Source: Spirodela intermedia
Taxonomy: Eukaryota; Streptophyta; Magnoliopsida; Alismatales; Araceae
NCBI GenBank assembly: GCA_902729315.2
Contig: LR746264.1
Location: 4,241,878-4,305,877, forward strand
Direction of reading: 5' to 3'
Length of the DNA stretch: 64,000 nt
A model generated the notes under the pieces. That model worked only from the letters and a program-made list of their open reading frames with translations. It was not told the origin of the DNA and did not search any database. This document shows, piece after piece, positions 51,711-64,000 of this stretch (position 1 is its first letter; every line of letters starts with the position of its first letter). The translations under genes and the position numbers were made by a program.

Positions 51711-53807
51711 TATTTGTTGGCTGTTCGCCACCCCACCATAAGCTCTCCCTCTCTCTTCTCCATCATCCTTTACATCTCTCTACCACTCTGAGATGCAAAG
51801 ATCCATCGGCATTTCGTCGAGCAGCTGTTCTGCATAGTCGGTCGATCCAAACTGTTCCGGTTTGCATATCGTGCGAGTATAATCTCTCTCTCTTTCTTTT
51901 TTTCTCTCTCGTCGGTGATCTCTCTGGGTTTCCCCCCGGGGTTGTCCTCCGGGACACCATGACGTCGAAATGCCGATGTCAGGATGGAGATTAAACGTGG
52001 CGCTCCTCTCTATCTCTCTCCTCTCTGTACTGTCATCTGTACTGTCTAGCCGCCCGTGACGGTGACCGATTCTGTGGGAACGTCCTCGGTTGCGCAATGT
52101 GTCATCCCTCTCTCTCTCTTGCTCGCTGGTCTGACTACCAGTATTTATTGGGCCTCATGGGCCGTACTGGGCCCATAAATGGTCAACGGTCTGACTACTG
52201 GGTTGGCCGATTTACCACGAGGCCCAGGCCCAAACAATCTAAATTTCAACGTTTCCATGTTTGATTGGCTAACTCGGGTTGAGACCAAGCTGAGAGTCTC
52301 TACCCAATTTACCATCACTGTGGGCCCACCAATCTAAGCTCAGCGTACACGTCTTTCAGGCTTGTTTGACCCTTGAAAATGGCATCTGTAAAAGTCAACG
52401 TAGCCTGTCCTCTTATTCCTCACTAATTTGTCTGAGTCAACACACTGTTTCAAAATAACCAGAGTTTCTTGAGTCACTCAGTTTTGAATACTCCGTGTTC
52501 TAATTATTATTGCTTCAAGTATCCTACAAAAAGAAAATCGTGGAAGAATAAAAAGTCAAACAACGTGGTCAAATCACAGGATTAAAGCACTCTCTATCAC
52601 CATAGTGATCGTTGGGGGGGCAAGATTCCCCTTAAAGTCGTCATATCTTATTGTCATCAAGTCCATCCGAAATGGCTCTCCAAATCTCTCTTTATTCCTA
52701 CTTCCTCGCGCTAACCATGATTATGAAAGTCAAACCCACGTCTGATTCCGTAACAAACCTCGTGGACTTGAGTATAAGTACCGGTGTTCTCAAAGTCAAT
52801 AGGCTGAAGTAGTAGTACCGATAATAGTCATTGACCACGAGGGCTTTATTAGTTAGGGTTATGCTAGGATGATAAAATATGGCAAGCGCAGAGCTGCTCT
52901 ACTTTCAAGGCATGAAGCTCCTGCATGGCGTGCAGGGCGGCACCAATAGCTTTGACGTGAGGATGCTCGAGTTTCTTTCATTAAACTCCCAAGAGGAATG
53001 AGAAGGTTGATAATGGCGGCATCAGGGGAAGGATAAGAGACCTGCGCATGGGAGTATAGAAGACGAAGGTAAGTCTGAGCTCAGTTGATGGGTGGCCAAG
53101 ATGTGATAAGCTGAAAATTTGGAGAGAGAGAGAGAGAGAGACAGAGAAATAGCATGAGCTACCTAGGTGAGAGTCTTGTTTGCGAGAGAAAGTGTTTAAG
53201 GGGTGAAACCCCGGAGAGCGTGTAGAGAACATGCTTCAGATAAGATTCGTCAGCCAGCGGAAACTGCGAAATCTACGACAGAAGAAGGAAGAAGAGAACG
53301 GTTTAATGTATACCAAACACGCAAAGCAGGAGGAAAAGAATTGAAAATTTTCTAAAGAAGGAAATAATTAGCCCAATGAAAGACGAAGGCGTGTCGAGGG
53401 GAGGAAGAAGACGGGTTGAGGAGGGAAAGAGCGTGTGTTCAGGATGAAACTCTAGGCTCTGAGAGAATGTTTGTACGAATTCATTACGATTGGAAAGTAG
53501 GCGAAGTCTAGTCTGTAGAACTAAATGGTTCCTGAGCCAACGCGAGGTGTCATTTGTGGTAACGTTATTCAGTAGTTCGAGATGTTCGGCTATAAAACTT
53601 GGAGTTTTATCAGCAACCCTAAGCAGTACTTGCCGAGGCGGCTTCTTGCAGGAAGGTGTACGCTTATAAATGTGCGGCATAAGTGCTGGTGATGAAGTCA
53701 TACGAGCTCTGTGACAGAATATGGTGAGATTAGTGAGGGGAGCCGAGTAGATTCCTGCAGTTTTGGATCTTTTGGCTCTCCCCTCCAGCAGTTTTGGAGC
53801 GCTAAGA
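51710..53807. other. Intergenic region, promoter-like motifs but no gene recognised
   Basis: Holds CT runs (about 51885-51910, 52005-52025), the site II cluster at 52149-52328 and a GA run at about 53122-53142. Open frames are short and low in complexity. Confidence 0.4.
52149..52328. promoter_or_regulatory. Cluster of site II (TGGGCC/GGCCCA) elements
   Basis: TGGGCC at 52149, 52158, 52168 and 52321, and GGCCCA at 52170, 52221, 52227 and 52323. TGGGCC/T site II elements are bound by TCP factors and cluster in promoters of growth and housekeeping genes in plants. No adjacent coding region was found. Confidence 0.45.
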
Positions 53808-54135
53808 AAGAGAGAGAGAGAGAGAGAGAGCTGGGGGGGGCGGCTAGGGCACCGTCGACGGCGACACAACATCATCACAGAGAGAGAAGGAGGGAGGGAG
53901 GGAGGGAGAGAGAGAGAGAGAGACGGAGTTCTACACCGCCGTTGACGGCCATCGGAGAGAGAGAACAAAGGAGGAGAGAGAGGCGGGGCCCATCACACCC
54001 GTTGACGCCGACACCATGTTCACTCTCATCAATACTTGACCGACGAGGCAGCGAAAGAGAGAGAGAGAGAGAGGGGGAGAGAGAGAGAGAGAAAGAGAGA
54101 GAAATAGAGAGAGAGAGAGAGATAGAGATAGAGAG

Positions 54136-54200
<65 letters not shown>

Positions 54201-54227
54201 TAGAGATAGAGATAGAGAGAGAGAGAT

Positions 54228-54273
<46 letters not shown>

Positions 54274-54433
54274 AGGGAGGGAGGGAGAGGGAGAGGGAGA
54301 GAGAGGGAGAGAGACAGAGAAAGAGAGAGAGAGAGGAAGAGGGAGAGAGAGGGTGGAAGAGGGAGAGAGAGAGAGAGAGAGAGGAAGAGGGAGAGAGAGA
54401 GAGAGAGAGAGGAAGAGGGAGAGAGAGAGTGGA
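53808..54433. repeat. Compound GA/GATA/GGGA array with interspersed GTTGACGGCGAC units
   Basis: Three GA-rich blocks (53808-53830, 53878-53924 and 54056-54432) alternate with unique-looking spacers, each containing a variant of CGTTGACGGCGAC (near 53856, 53940, 54000 and, just past the array, 54452). The last block is rich in GATAGA and GGGAGG variants. Confidence 0.85.
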
Positions 54434-56570
54434 AGAGGGGGCCCAGACTGGCGTTGACGGCGACGGTACCTCCACTGCACCGTCGTCCCAAGGTGTCAGC
54501 TCTTTCTTCTCTCTCTTCCATACTTCACCGCCGCCTCGGCTTACTAATCCACAGGCTTCTCCCACTGTCACCGGCGTTACTGCTTCCTCTCATCTTGGCA
54601 CCACCTCTGCAGCAGCCTCTACTCCCCCTCTCTTCCCTACGCTGACACGCCTACGCATTTGCTACTTCCCTGTCTCGTCTTTATTGTCTCCTTCGCTGCT
54701 TCCCATCCTGTCAACACCGCTCCCGAGTTCTCCTAAAACAGGAGGAACCGGAAGAGCGAGAAAGCAGGGGGATAGGGAAAAAGAGGTTGAGAGGAAGAAT
54801 GGAGAGGAGGGTAGGGCTTTCCCTCTTCCTCTACCCTTGTGTGCAGTGGTGTGAGGAGAGAAAGAGAAAGAGAGAGAGGGAGAGAGAAGAGAAGGCAAAA
54901 AGTGGAGAAAGGGTAAGGGAGGAGAAGACCCGTGCCTTTCTCTTGCTTAGACCCTTGATCAGAGAAGGGGAGAGAGAGAGAGAGAGAGAGAGAGACTCAT
55001 TACACCGAGTTTATGGGTAAGAATAGCATCATTTTCACCCAGAACCTTGACTTGGTTTCACCGAGTTTATGGGCCTCTATTACCCTATGGGTCCATTTTC
55101 CATCTAAGAATCTTCTAACTATTCATTGTCTGGATGTGATAAATGGAACTGTCCTTTGCGATTATTTTCTGGACAAAATGTTTTTCTCAAAAAAATAATT
55201 ATTTACAAAATCATCCGAGTCCACGACCCATATGCCTCTTTCTTAAGGTAACTCGATTTGCATCACCAAGATTAGTCTGGAATCGCGTAAATGTTTCATC
55301 TTGCGGGTCTCTAGCTTGAAAAAACACTGATTTTCATTGATTGAATCAGCATATGAATATTTGAATGCAGAATACATCTATGATGGAGTTACATTTTTGA
55401 AGCCATGACATTTGGTATATACTCAATGACATATAGAGTGACATATGAAGTGAATCTTGCAAACGGTACACTTATATGTACACAAGATAATTCTCCAACT
55501 AAAGTACCTAGATTGGAAAGAAACTCACTTAAATATACATCCATTGTAAAATAATTATTAACCTGACCTTCTAGGGATTACAATAGCAACCTTAATTTCA
55601 TTACCAACAATCATCAAGTTTCCCAACTTAGGCTTACAGTTTGTTGAACATCTCTAGTTTAGTAAGTGGCCTTAGCCATTTTACTATCATTGCCACATTT
55701 CTTTTTAATGAGTAGGAAGAATATGCATTCTATTTTTATGTGTGAAACTACATCGAAGAGATACTAAGAAGTTAATATTCTTCACAATGCAACCCTAAAC
55801 AATAACTTTGTGGATGCAAAGAATTAAGTATCACTAAGATGAATAGTATGTGGGTTTGAAGGGAAAGGAGTCTATAAAATTATCACTAAGATGTGCTTAT
55901 TGTGGAGAAATTTTATATTGCAATGGTCTGAGATATGCCTTTTAGGAATACAAGTTTTTATTCCAATCTTGACCTCAACTCAAGGTATTAATAATTAAAT
56001 TAAATCTCATAGATAATTAAACTATTCTTTCTATGTCTTGATTAATACTTTTCACTTTTTTTTTTTGAAAAATTGTGCAAGCACTATTTAGTGTTCAAGT
56101 ACAAAATAGGTCTACATAAATGAATAATTTTCAAGTTGGTTTTATAAATAAATAGTATTTAATTGAAGGGTAAGAAATACAAGAGCCACTCAGTCAAAGG
56201 CCATATGACTATCCACCTGAAGAGTAAGAAACTCTTAATTGGAGGTCCTATACTTATCATAGAAAGGGGTAAGTATGGTTACAAGAAAATAGACCCCATT
56301 AAAAGCTGTTTTCAAGATTGATGAGCTGTGAAGAAAAACTTCATAGAAAATTACAATTCGATTGCATTTACTCTCAATGGGTTGCTTGGAAATGATTTCT
56401 TGATTTAGAATAATGATATCCCAATAGCATTTCAAAAACTAACAGACTTAGTGATTCACTCTTAATTTTAACCCTGATTGTGATATGTGGCACATATTCT
56501 ATAAAGAATCATGCCTAAAAGCACCGCGTACCTAAGTTGGGTATCGCGTGTTAGGTTAGTATTCTCTTAT
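54434..56570. other. Intergenic DNA after the GA array
   Basis: GA runs occur near 54860-54890 and 54968-54994. A 15-bp direct repeat CACCGAGTTTATGGG occurs at about 55003 and 55058. AT-rich and featureless from about 55090. Confidence 0.45.
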
Positions 56571-56577
56571 CACTTTA

Positions 56578-56579
56578 TA

Positions 56580-56645
<66 letters not shown>

Positions 56646-56652
56646 AGGGAGC
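56578..56652. repeat. (GT)n-(GA)n compound microsatellite
   Basis: About ten GT units run into GA units with AAGA and GGGA interruptions. Confidence 0.95.
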
Positions 56653-57033
56653 TGCTGATCTTCCGAGACAAGAAATGGGTCAGAAGGAGAGGACGAGTCA
56701 GCTCTGGTACAAGGCCAATCATTTACATCGCTCAGTTGGCTTGCGCTCTTCCCTTTACATTTGAGCCGAAAAATAGAAACTTTCTGTGATGAACGGTAGA
56801 TAAAAACTATGCGTATACTTGAGAGACATGTATAGGTGTATTGTATTTACCGGAGCGAAGGAAGAAAGGACCCGCGCCGCCGCACCGCCGCCGTCTTTCC
56901 GATTCCCCCAGAAGCCCCAATCCGAGGTCCACCTCGCCGCCGCCGCCGCGAGCCTCCCTGGCGGCGGAGCGTTCACTTCCAGAACTCTTCTTCTTCTCCC
57001 CCCCTCTTCCCGACCACCACCAACCCCAGAATC

Positions 57034-57096
57034 AGTAATATGGCCCATTGTCGGCATGGCACAGCTGCCGCATGCCCGACAATGGGCTGCATTACT
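57034..57096 (-). ncRNA. Near-perfect hairpin in the PIP5K 3' UTR
   Basis: Arms 57034-57058 and 57071-57096 pair over AGTAAT, an internal patch with one mismatch and two G-U pairs, an exact 11-bp GCCCATTGTCG, one bulged base and GCATG; the loop is 12 nt. On the minus strand it starts 22 nt after the PIP5K stop codon, so it should be transcribed in that mRNA. It may be a regulatory fold, a tiny fold-back insertion or a small-RNA precursor; I cannot distinguish these. Confidence 0.55.
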
Positions 57097-57118
57097 AAAA
57101 GCGGCAGTAGCAGCAGGC

Positions 57119-60515
<3,397 letters not shown>

Positions 60516-60931
60516 CTCTCTCTTCCTCCCTCTCACTCTCTCTCTCTCTAGCTTCCTCGCTCTCTGGGTCAGCGGCGCCGCCAGCGGTGACCCATCAGCG
60601 CCGCCACCGGCATGACCACCCCCGCACAGGAGAGGACCATGGAGACGGAGAAAGCGGAGGACCCCAATTCCTCGATTGGATCGCAATGCTGCGGCGGCCG
60701 AGGAATCGGAAGCAGAACAGAGAAGAAGAAGAAGAGAGAGGACAGAGGAGAGGGAAAGGGTTAAAGGGCAGGAACCAGTGGAAGAGGAGCTTTAAATCAC
60801 CCTTTTACTTCATTAATAATTCCCCCCCGTCCTCCTTTACGCTCCCCCTCTCCCTCCTGTGAGCCCTCCTTTACTCTCCTCCGTCTCCTTTACCACGGAA
60901 CACCGCGCCGGAGGGCCCTGCAACCAGGAGG

Positions 60932-60962
<31 letters not shown>

Positions 60963-61010
60963 CGGGTGTTCACCCGCGTGGCGCGGCACCTGGTATATAT
61001 TTGGCACCCT
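60516..61010 (-). promoter_or_regulatory. 5' leader and core promoter of PIP5K
   Basis: The coding strand holds CT/GA runs in the leader (60528-60549 and 60935-60961). The best TATA candidate is AATATATACC at about 60994-61001, some 480 nt upstream of the chosen ATG; a weaker TTTAAA lies at about 60791. A short spliced leader intron cannot be excluded. Confidence 0.4.
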
Positions 61011-62300
61011 CTCTCTCCCTCTCTCTCTCCCCCCCTCTATATTTCTCCCTCTTTCTCTCTCCTCTCTCTCTCTTCTGTGGCTGTGGGGGTGTCCTCAAGG
61101 GGAGGGGAACGGAGCAGGAGCTGGTGGTGTTCCTGCTACGTCCTCCGGTTCTTCCTCCGCCACGCCGACGGTCAGCATTTGGCGGCGATTCCTGCTATTC
61201 TGGGTGTGAAAGAGGGAGGGAAACCGACACGGGTGAGACGAAGATGCCTCCCCTCCTCGCCCAGATCAATTGCGGATTCAAATCCCCCTAAAAGTTGCAA
61301 TCTTTTCAACCCCCGTTTGCCTAATTTACCCTCTCCAACGAGGAGGACGAGGATGACGACGACGACCACCACCACCGTTTGACCGTGTTCACACGTGTGA
61401 ACGGAAGAGCAATTTTACCCCCGTGATGCTGGTGAATGTTTTAAATACCCATCGCTCGCACAGCCACGTGTGGCGTCAACGTCGCATTGAGATTTTATTT
61501 ACTTCCCGGGTGGCTCGTCAATAATGGGCGCCTTCATGTGACCGTAAATAAATGTACAGTTCATCTGGACCTTTTCACAAAACTCCCCTCAACCCCTCAC
61601 GAATTTTTCGCACGTATGCATGCCTCTTCCGTCTTCTTCTTTCCCCTCCCATGATATGGATGTCGACAGGTCCCCCCTCGCCGGCGGTGGGCTCCACGCG
61701 GCCGGGGGCTTGTCCGGTGGCTGTCCCCCGTGCCGGCCGCATCTCCTCGCCTCGCTTTCTCGCTGGTCTTTTTGCCGACTTGTCCCAATCCGTTCCGCCA
61801 ACAGCCACAGCCTGGCGCCTCCCCGGTGGCGCCGCCGCACGCGGCGGCGCTGCGTCCCTTTCGCAGCTATCACGCCGCTCGTGCCCAGATGGGTCTTAAC
61901 TCCGCTGCCTGGCGAGACATGAGCTGGGGAGGTGGGTGGGACGTATTATCTCCCTCCCTCCGGCGGAGGAAGATAGGAACTCCGGTGGCGCCGCCGGGGG
62001 CCTGTCGCCGGCCGTGAGGTGGTCCTCTCTCTTTGTTGCCGGAGTTAATGAGGTTTGATCTCGCCGCGAACGGCGTAGGAGGTGGTGCTGTTCATTACCC
62101 TCCGCCAGCGGGGCGGCAGTGGGGACCGGGCGGCCGGTCTCCGCCGTCTGTCCTCCGCCGGAGAGGAGAACTCGAGCTCTGACAGAGCGGCCGCTGCCGG
62201 GGATTAGCTGGAGACCGGAGGGGACCAGAGTTGACATGCTCGGGCGGTGGAGCCCACCGGACTGGACTGAGCTCCTACTACTCTAAACGACCTGCCGTTT
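61011..62300. other. GC-rich region upstream of PIP5K, no gene assigned
   Basis: Contains CT runs (61010-61075) and a GAC/CAC triplet patch (61350-61378). Frames up to 138 codons overlap on both strands and in all phases, as expected of GC-rich DNA, and none shows a domain. Confidence 0.4.
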
Positions 62301-62306
62301 AAAAAA

Positions 62307-62935
62307 TGATAGATATACAAGTCATACGATGGGCCAAATCATTTCAATTCTCATGAGGAGATGAGCTCTTTTCCTGTTGTTTAACTGTTAAAGTGATGTT
62401 GTGGTTTGATATATGGAGGAATACATTATTATCTTCAGCATAGGAAGCTTATGGTCCAATCAAGAGAGAACCTTCGGGGAAAAATATTATTTATGCAAAT
62501 ATTATAATTTTTAATAATAATACCCGACATTGTTATTACCGTTTAAAAATGCCTTTTATCATGAAGATGCTACAATTCACATGTCACCAAATTAGGACGC
62601 TAAAAAAGATGCTAGAAACAAGGTGAATGGGGATTTGACTTCAGGCTTTGAAAGCTTTCAGCTAAATTTTAATATACACTCATTGCCACTAATAAGGCCT
62701 AAAAAAAGAGCTTAAATATGTGTACTTTCTATTTCAAATTAGGATCTCCACTTTTTCAACTTTGGTCTTTCGCTTTGCTTGTCAAATAGAAGAGAGAAAA
62801 AGAATAGAGCCCTATGATCTTGATTGGAGAATAACTAAGTTTAACTTTACTTGATTTATATGAAAAAGAGTGTTTGGGATATCTTCTTCTACGTGGCCCA
62901 CTTGGGCCCATTATCTTTAACCCTTCTTGTCAACA
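62307..62935 (+). mobile_element. Probable LTR of a second Ty1/copia element
   Basis: AT-rich segment ending TCAACA directly against a copia primer-binding site. The proposed start TGATAGATATAC is only the best-looking TG; no second LTR lies within the window to confirm it. Confidence 0.45.
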
Positions 62936-62947
62936 TGGTATCAGAGC
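62936..62947 (+). other. Ty1/copia primer-binding site
   Basis: TGGTATCAGAGC immediately after the CA end of the LTR, matching the initiator tRNA-Met complement used by plant copia elements. Confidence 0.88.
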
Positions 62948-63011
62948 CCTAGAGTTCTTTCTAGTAGTCACCACACATACCATCACCATCGTGCTGCTGT
63001 TGCATCTTTTG

Positions 63012-63062
63012 CATGCTCTCCTCTCTCTCTCTCTCCCTCTCTCTCCCTCTCTCTCTCTACAT
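63012..63062. repeat. (CT)n microsatellite in copia leader
   Basis: CT dinucleotides with CCC interruptions, 65 bp after the primer-binding site. Confidence 0.85.
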
Positions 63063-63208
63063 GCCATCCTCTACTGCACACTACCATTTGTTGCTTACCA
63101 CCATCAATCGTGCTATCGAAATCTGCCATTGCACCATGCACAATCAGTTCGTTGGCATTTGCCCTACTGCCGCGGCCCCTTTGTCATTGCAGTGCCCCCT
63201 CCTTTTGC

Positions 63209-63293
63209 CATCATGGCCCTTGCCATCACGGCCCTTGCCATCACGGCCCTTGCCATCACGGCCCTTGCCATTGCAGCCCTTGCCATTGCAGCA
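63209..63293 (+). repeat. 15-bp tandem repeat in copia leader
   Basis: About five to six copies of CCATCACGGCCCTTG, the later ones changing to CCATTGCAGCCCTTG. The unit is a multiple of three, which keeps several frames open across it. Confidence 0.85.
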
Positions 63294-63599
63294 TCTGCTA
63301 CCGCAACCACTCTCATCGTGACATTTGCCACTTTGGCCCCTCCCGCTCTTGTAGTATCTGCTGTTGTAGTATCTCACTATATATCATGGTATTGTCTCAT
63401 ACTGCACCGCCTCCCACCACACTATCTTCTTACTACGTGCTATCTATTACTACATGTCGTCCCTTGCTACACATTATTATGTTTACATTAGTACATTATT
63501 TTTCATCGTCATTATACACTAAGATAATACATCTTCTCCACTTTAGGGACCTCAACCCACGGCCTCACTTCTAGTCGACATGTTTTTGTTGTTAGCACT

Positions 63600-63910
63600 C
63601 CTTCCACAGCACTCGATCACAGTACAGTTAACTCGGCTAACATACATCTTCACTGGTCTCAATTATGTGCATCAGATTTCGAGGAATTTCTTATGTCCCA
63701 TAGTCTCTTTCATCATCTAACGGATGATTTGTCAGTTATTGTTGACTCAACCTATGCTTTTTAGTCCCAAATTGACTCTGTTGTAGTCACATGGATGCTT
63801 CAAAGTATTAAGTAGACTATTGTTGAGCCTCTTGCTCATATCAAACTCACTATACAACTTTACCTCACAATCGAAATCATATATTCTAATAAAATAAATG
63901 TTAATTGACG
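63600..63910 (+). pseudogene. Broken Ty1/copia gag of the second element
   Basis: One frame reads SITVQLTRLTY..TGLNYVHQI and the next reads ASDFEEFLMSHSLFHHLTDD then SQIDSVVVTWMLQSI, together matching the N-terminal gag pattern of plant copia elements with a frame change near 63680. In-frame stops lie at 63762-63764 (TAG where the family has Trp) and 63813-63815. The element continues beyond the window end. Confidence 0.6.
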
Positions 63911-64000
63911 TGACTTAGTTGTTGTATAATAAATCACGTAAATTTAAAATTTATAAAACTAGAAAATACGAATTTTTGGATATTTAGAAGTATTTCTGAA

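Noticed and set aside
53875-54571. Several 150-200 codon frames over the GA array
   Set aside because: Low-complexity translation of GA dinucleotides, with no conserved domain.

Overview
This window is plant nuclear DNA. It holds spliced genes with GT-AG introns, a resistance-gene fragment, decayed Ty1/copia retroelements, long GA/CT microsatellites, and GC-rich genes set in AT-rich intergenic DNA. The very high GC of the SRS, AHL, PIP5K and ABCG coding exons suggests a monocot, probably not a grass, but the sequence does not settle the species. No prokaryotic features are present.

Layout. 1-1412: 3' part of a CC-NB-LRR-type resistance gene whose start lies outside the window. About 1520-8300: a decayed Ty1/copia element (LTR end, primer-binding site, GC-rich repetitive leader, broken gag) and unassigned AT-rich DNA. 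8872-22490 (+): a complete 15-exon metal-dependent amidohydrolase of the LAF3 type, reconstructed here exon by exon as 583 aa. 23430-24023 (-): an intronless PADRE/DUF4228 protein with an N-myristoylation signal, convergent with the amidohydrolase. 24424-28300: a CT microsatellite, AT-rich DNA and a probable relic copia LTR. 28584-30555 (+): a two-exon ABCG half-transporter of 628 aa. 30556-36490: no gene recognised, with one very clean hairpin. 36491-37384 (-): an intronless AT-hook (AHL) DNA-binding protein. 38000-46100: an AT-rich gene desert. 46132-47535 (-): a two-exon SHI/STY-type (SRS) zinc-finger transcription factor with a pyrimidine tract of about 550 bp upstream. 48950-57000: promoter-like and GA-rich DNA without a recognised gene. 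57119-60515 (-): an eight-exon MORN-repeat phosphatidylinositol-4-phosphate 5-kinase, reconstructed as 834 aa, one intron being almost pure CT repeat. 62300-64000: LTR end, primer-binding site and gag remnant of a second copia element.

The genes are an ordinary eukaryotic neighbourhood with no operon logic. I found no clearly novel multi-gene system. The points most worth following are an SRS intron that is open in frame and would insert a hydrophobic segment if retained, a near-perfect hairpin just after the PIP5K stop codon, a 23-bp perfect fold-back at 32330-32385, three perfect TGACGTCA sites in a retroelement leader, and Trp-to-TAG decay in both copia gag remnants.
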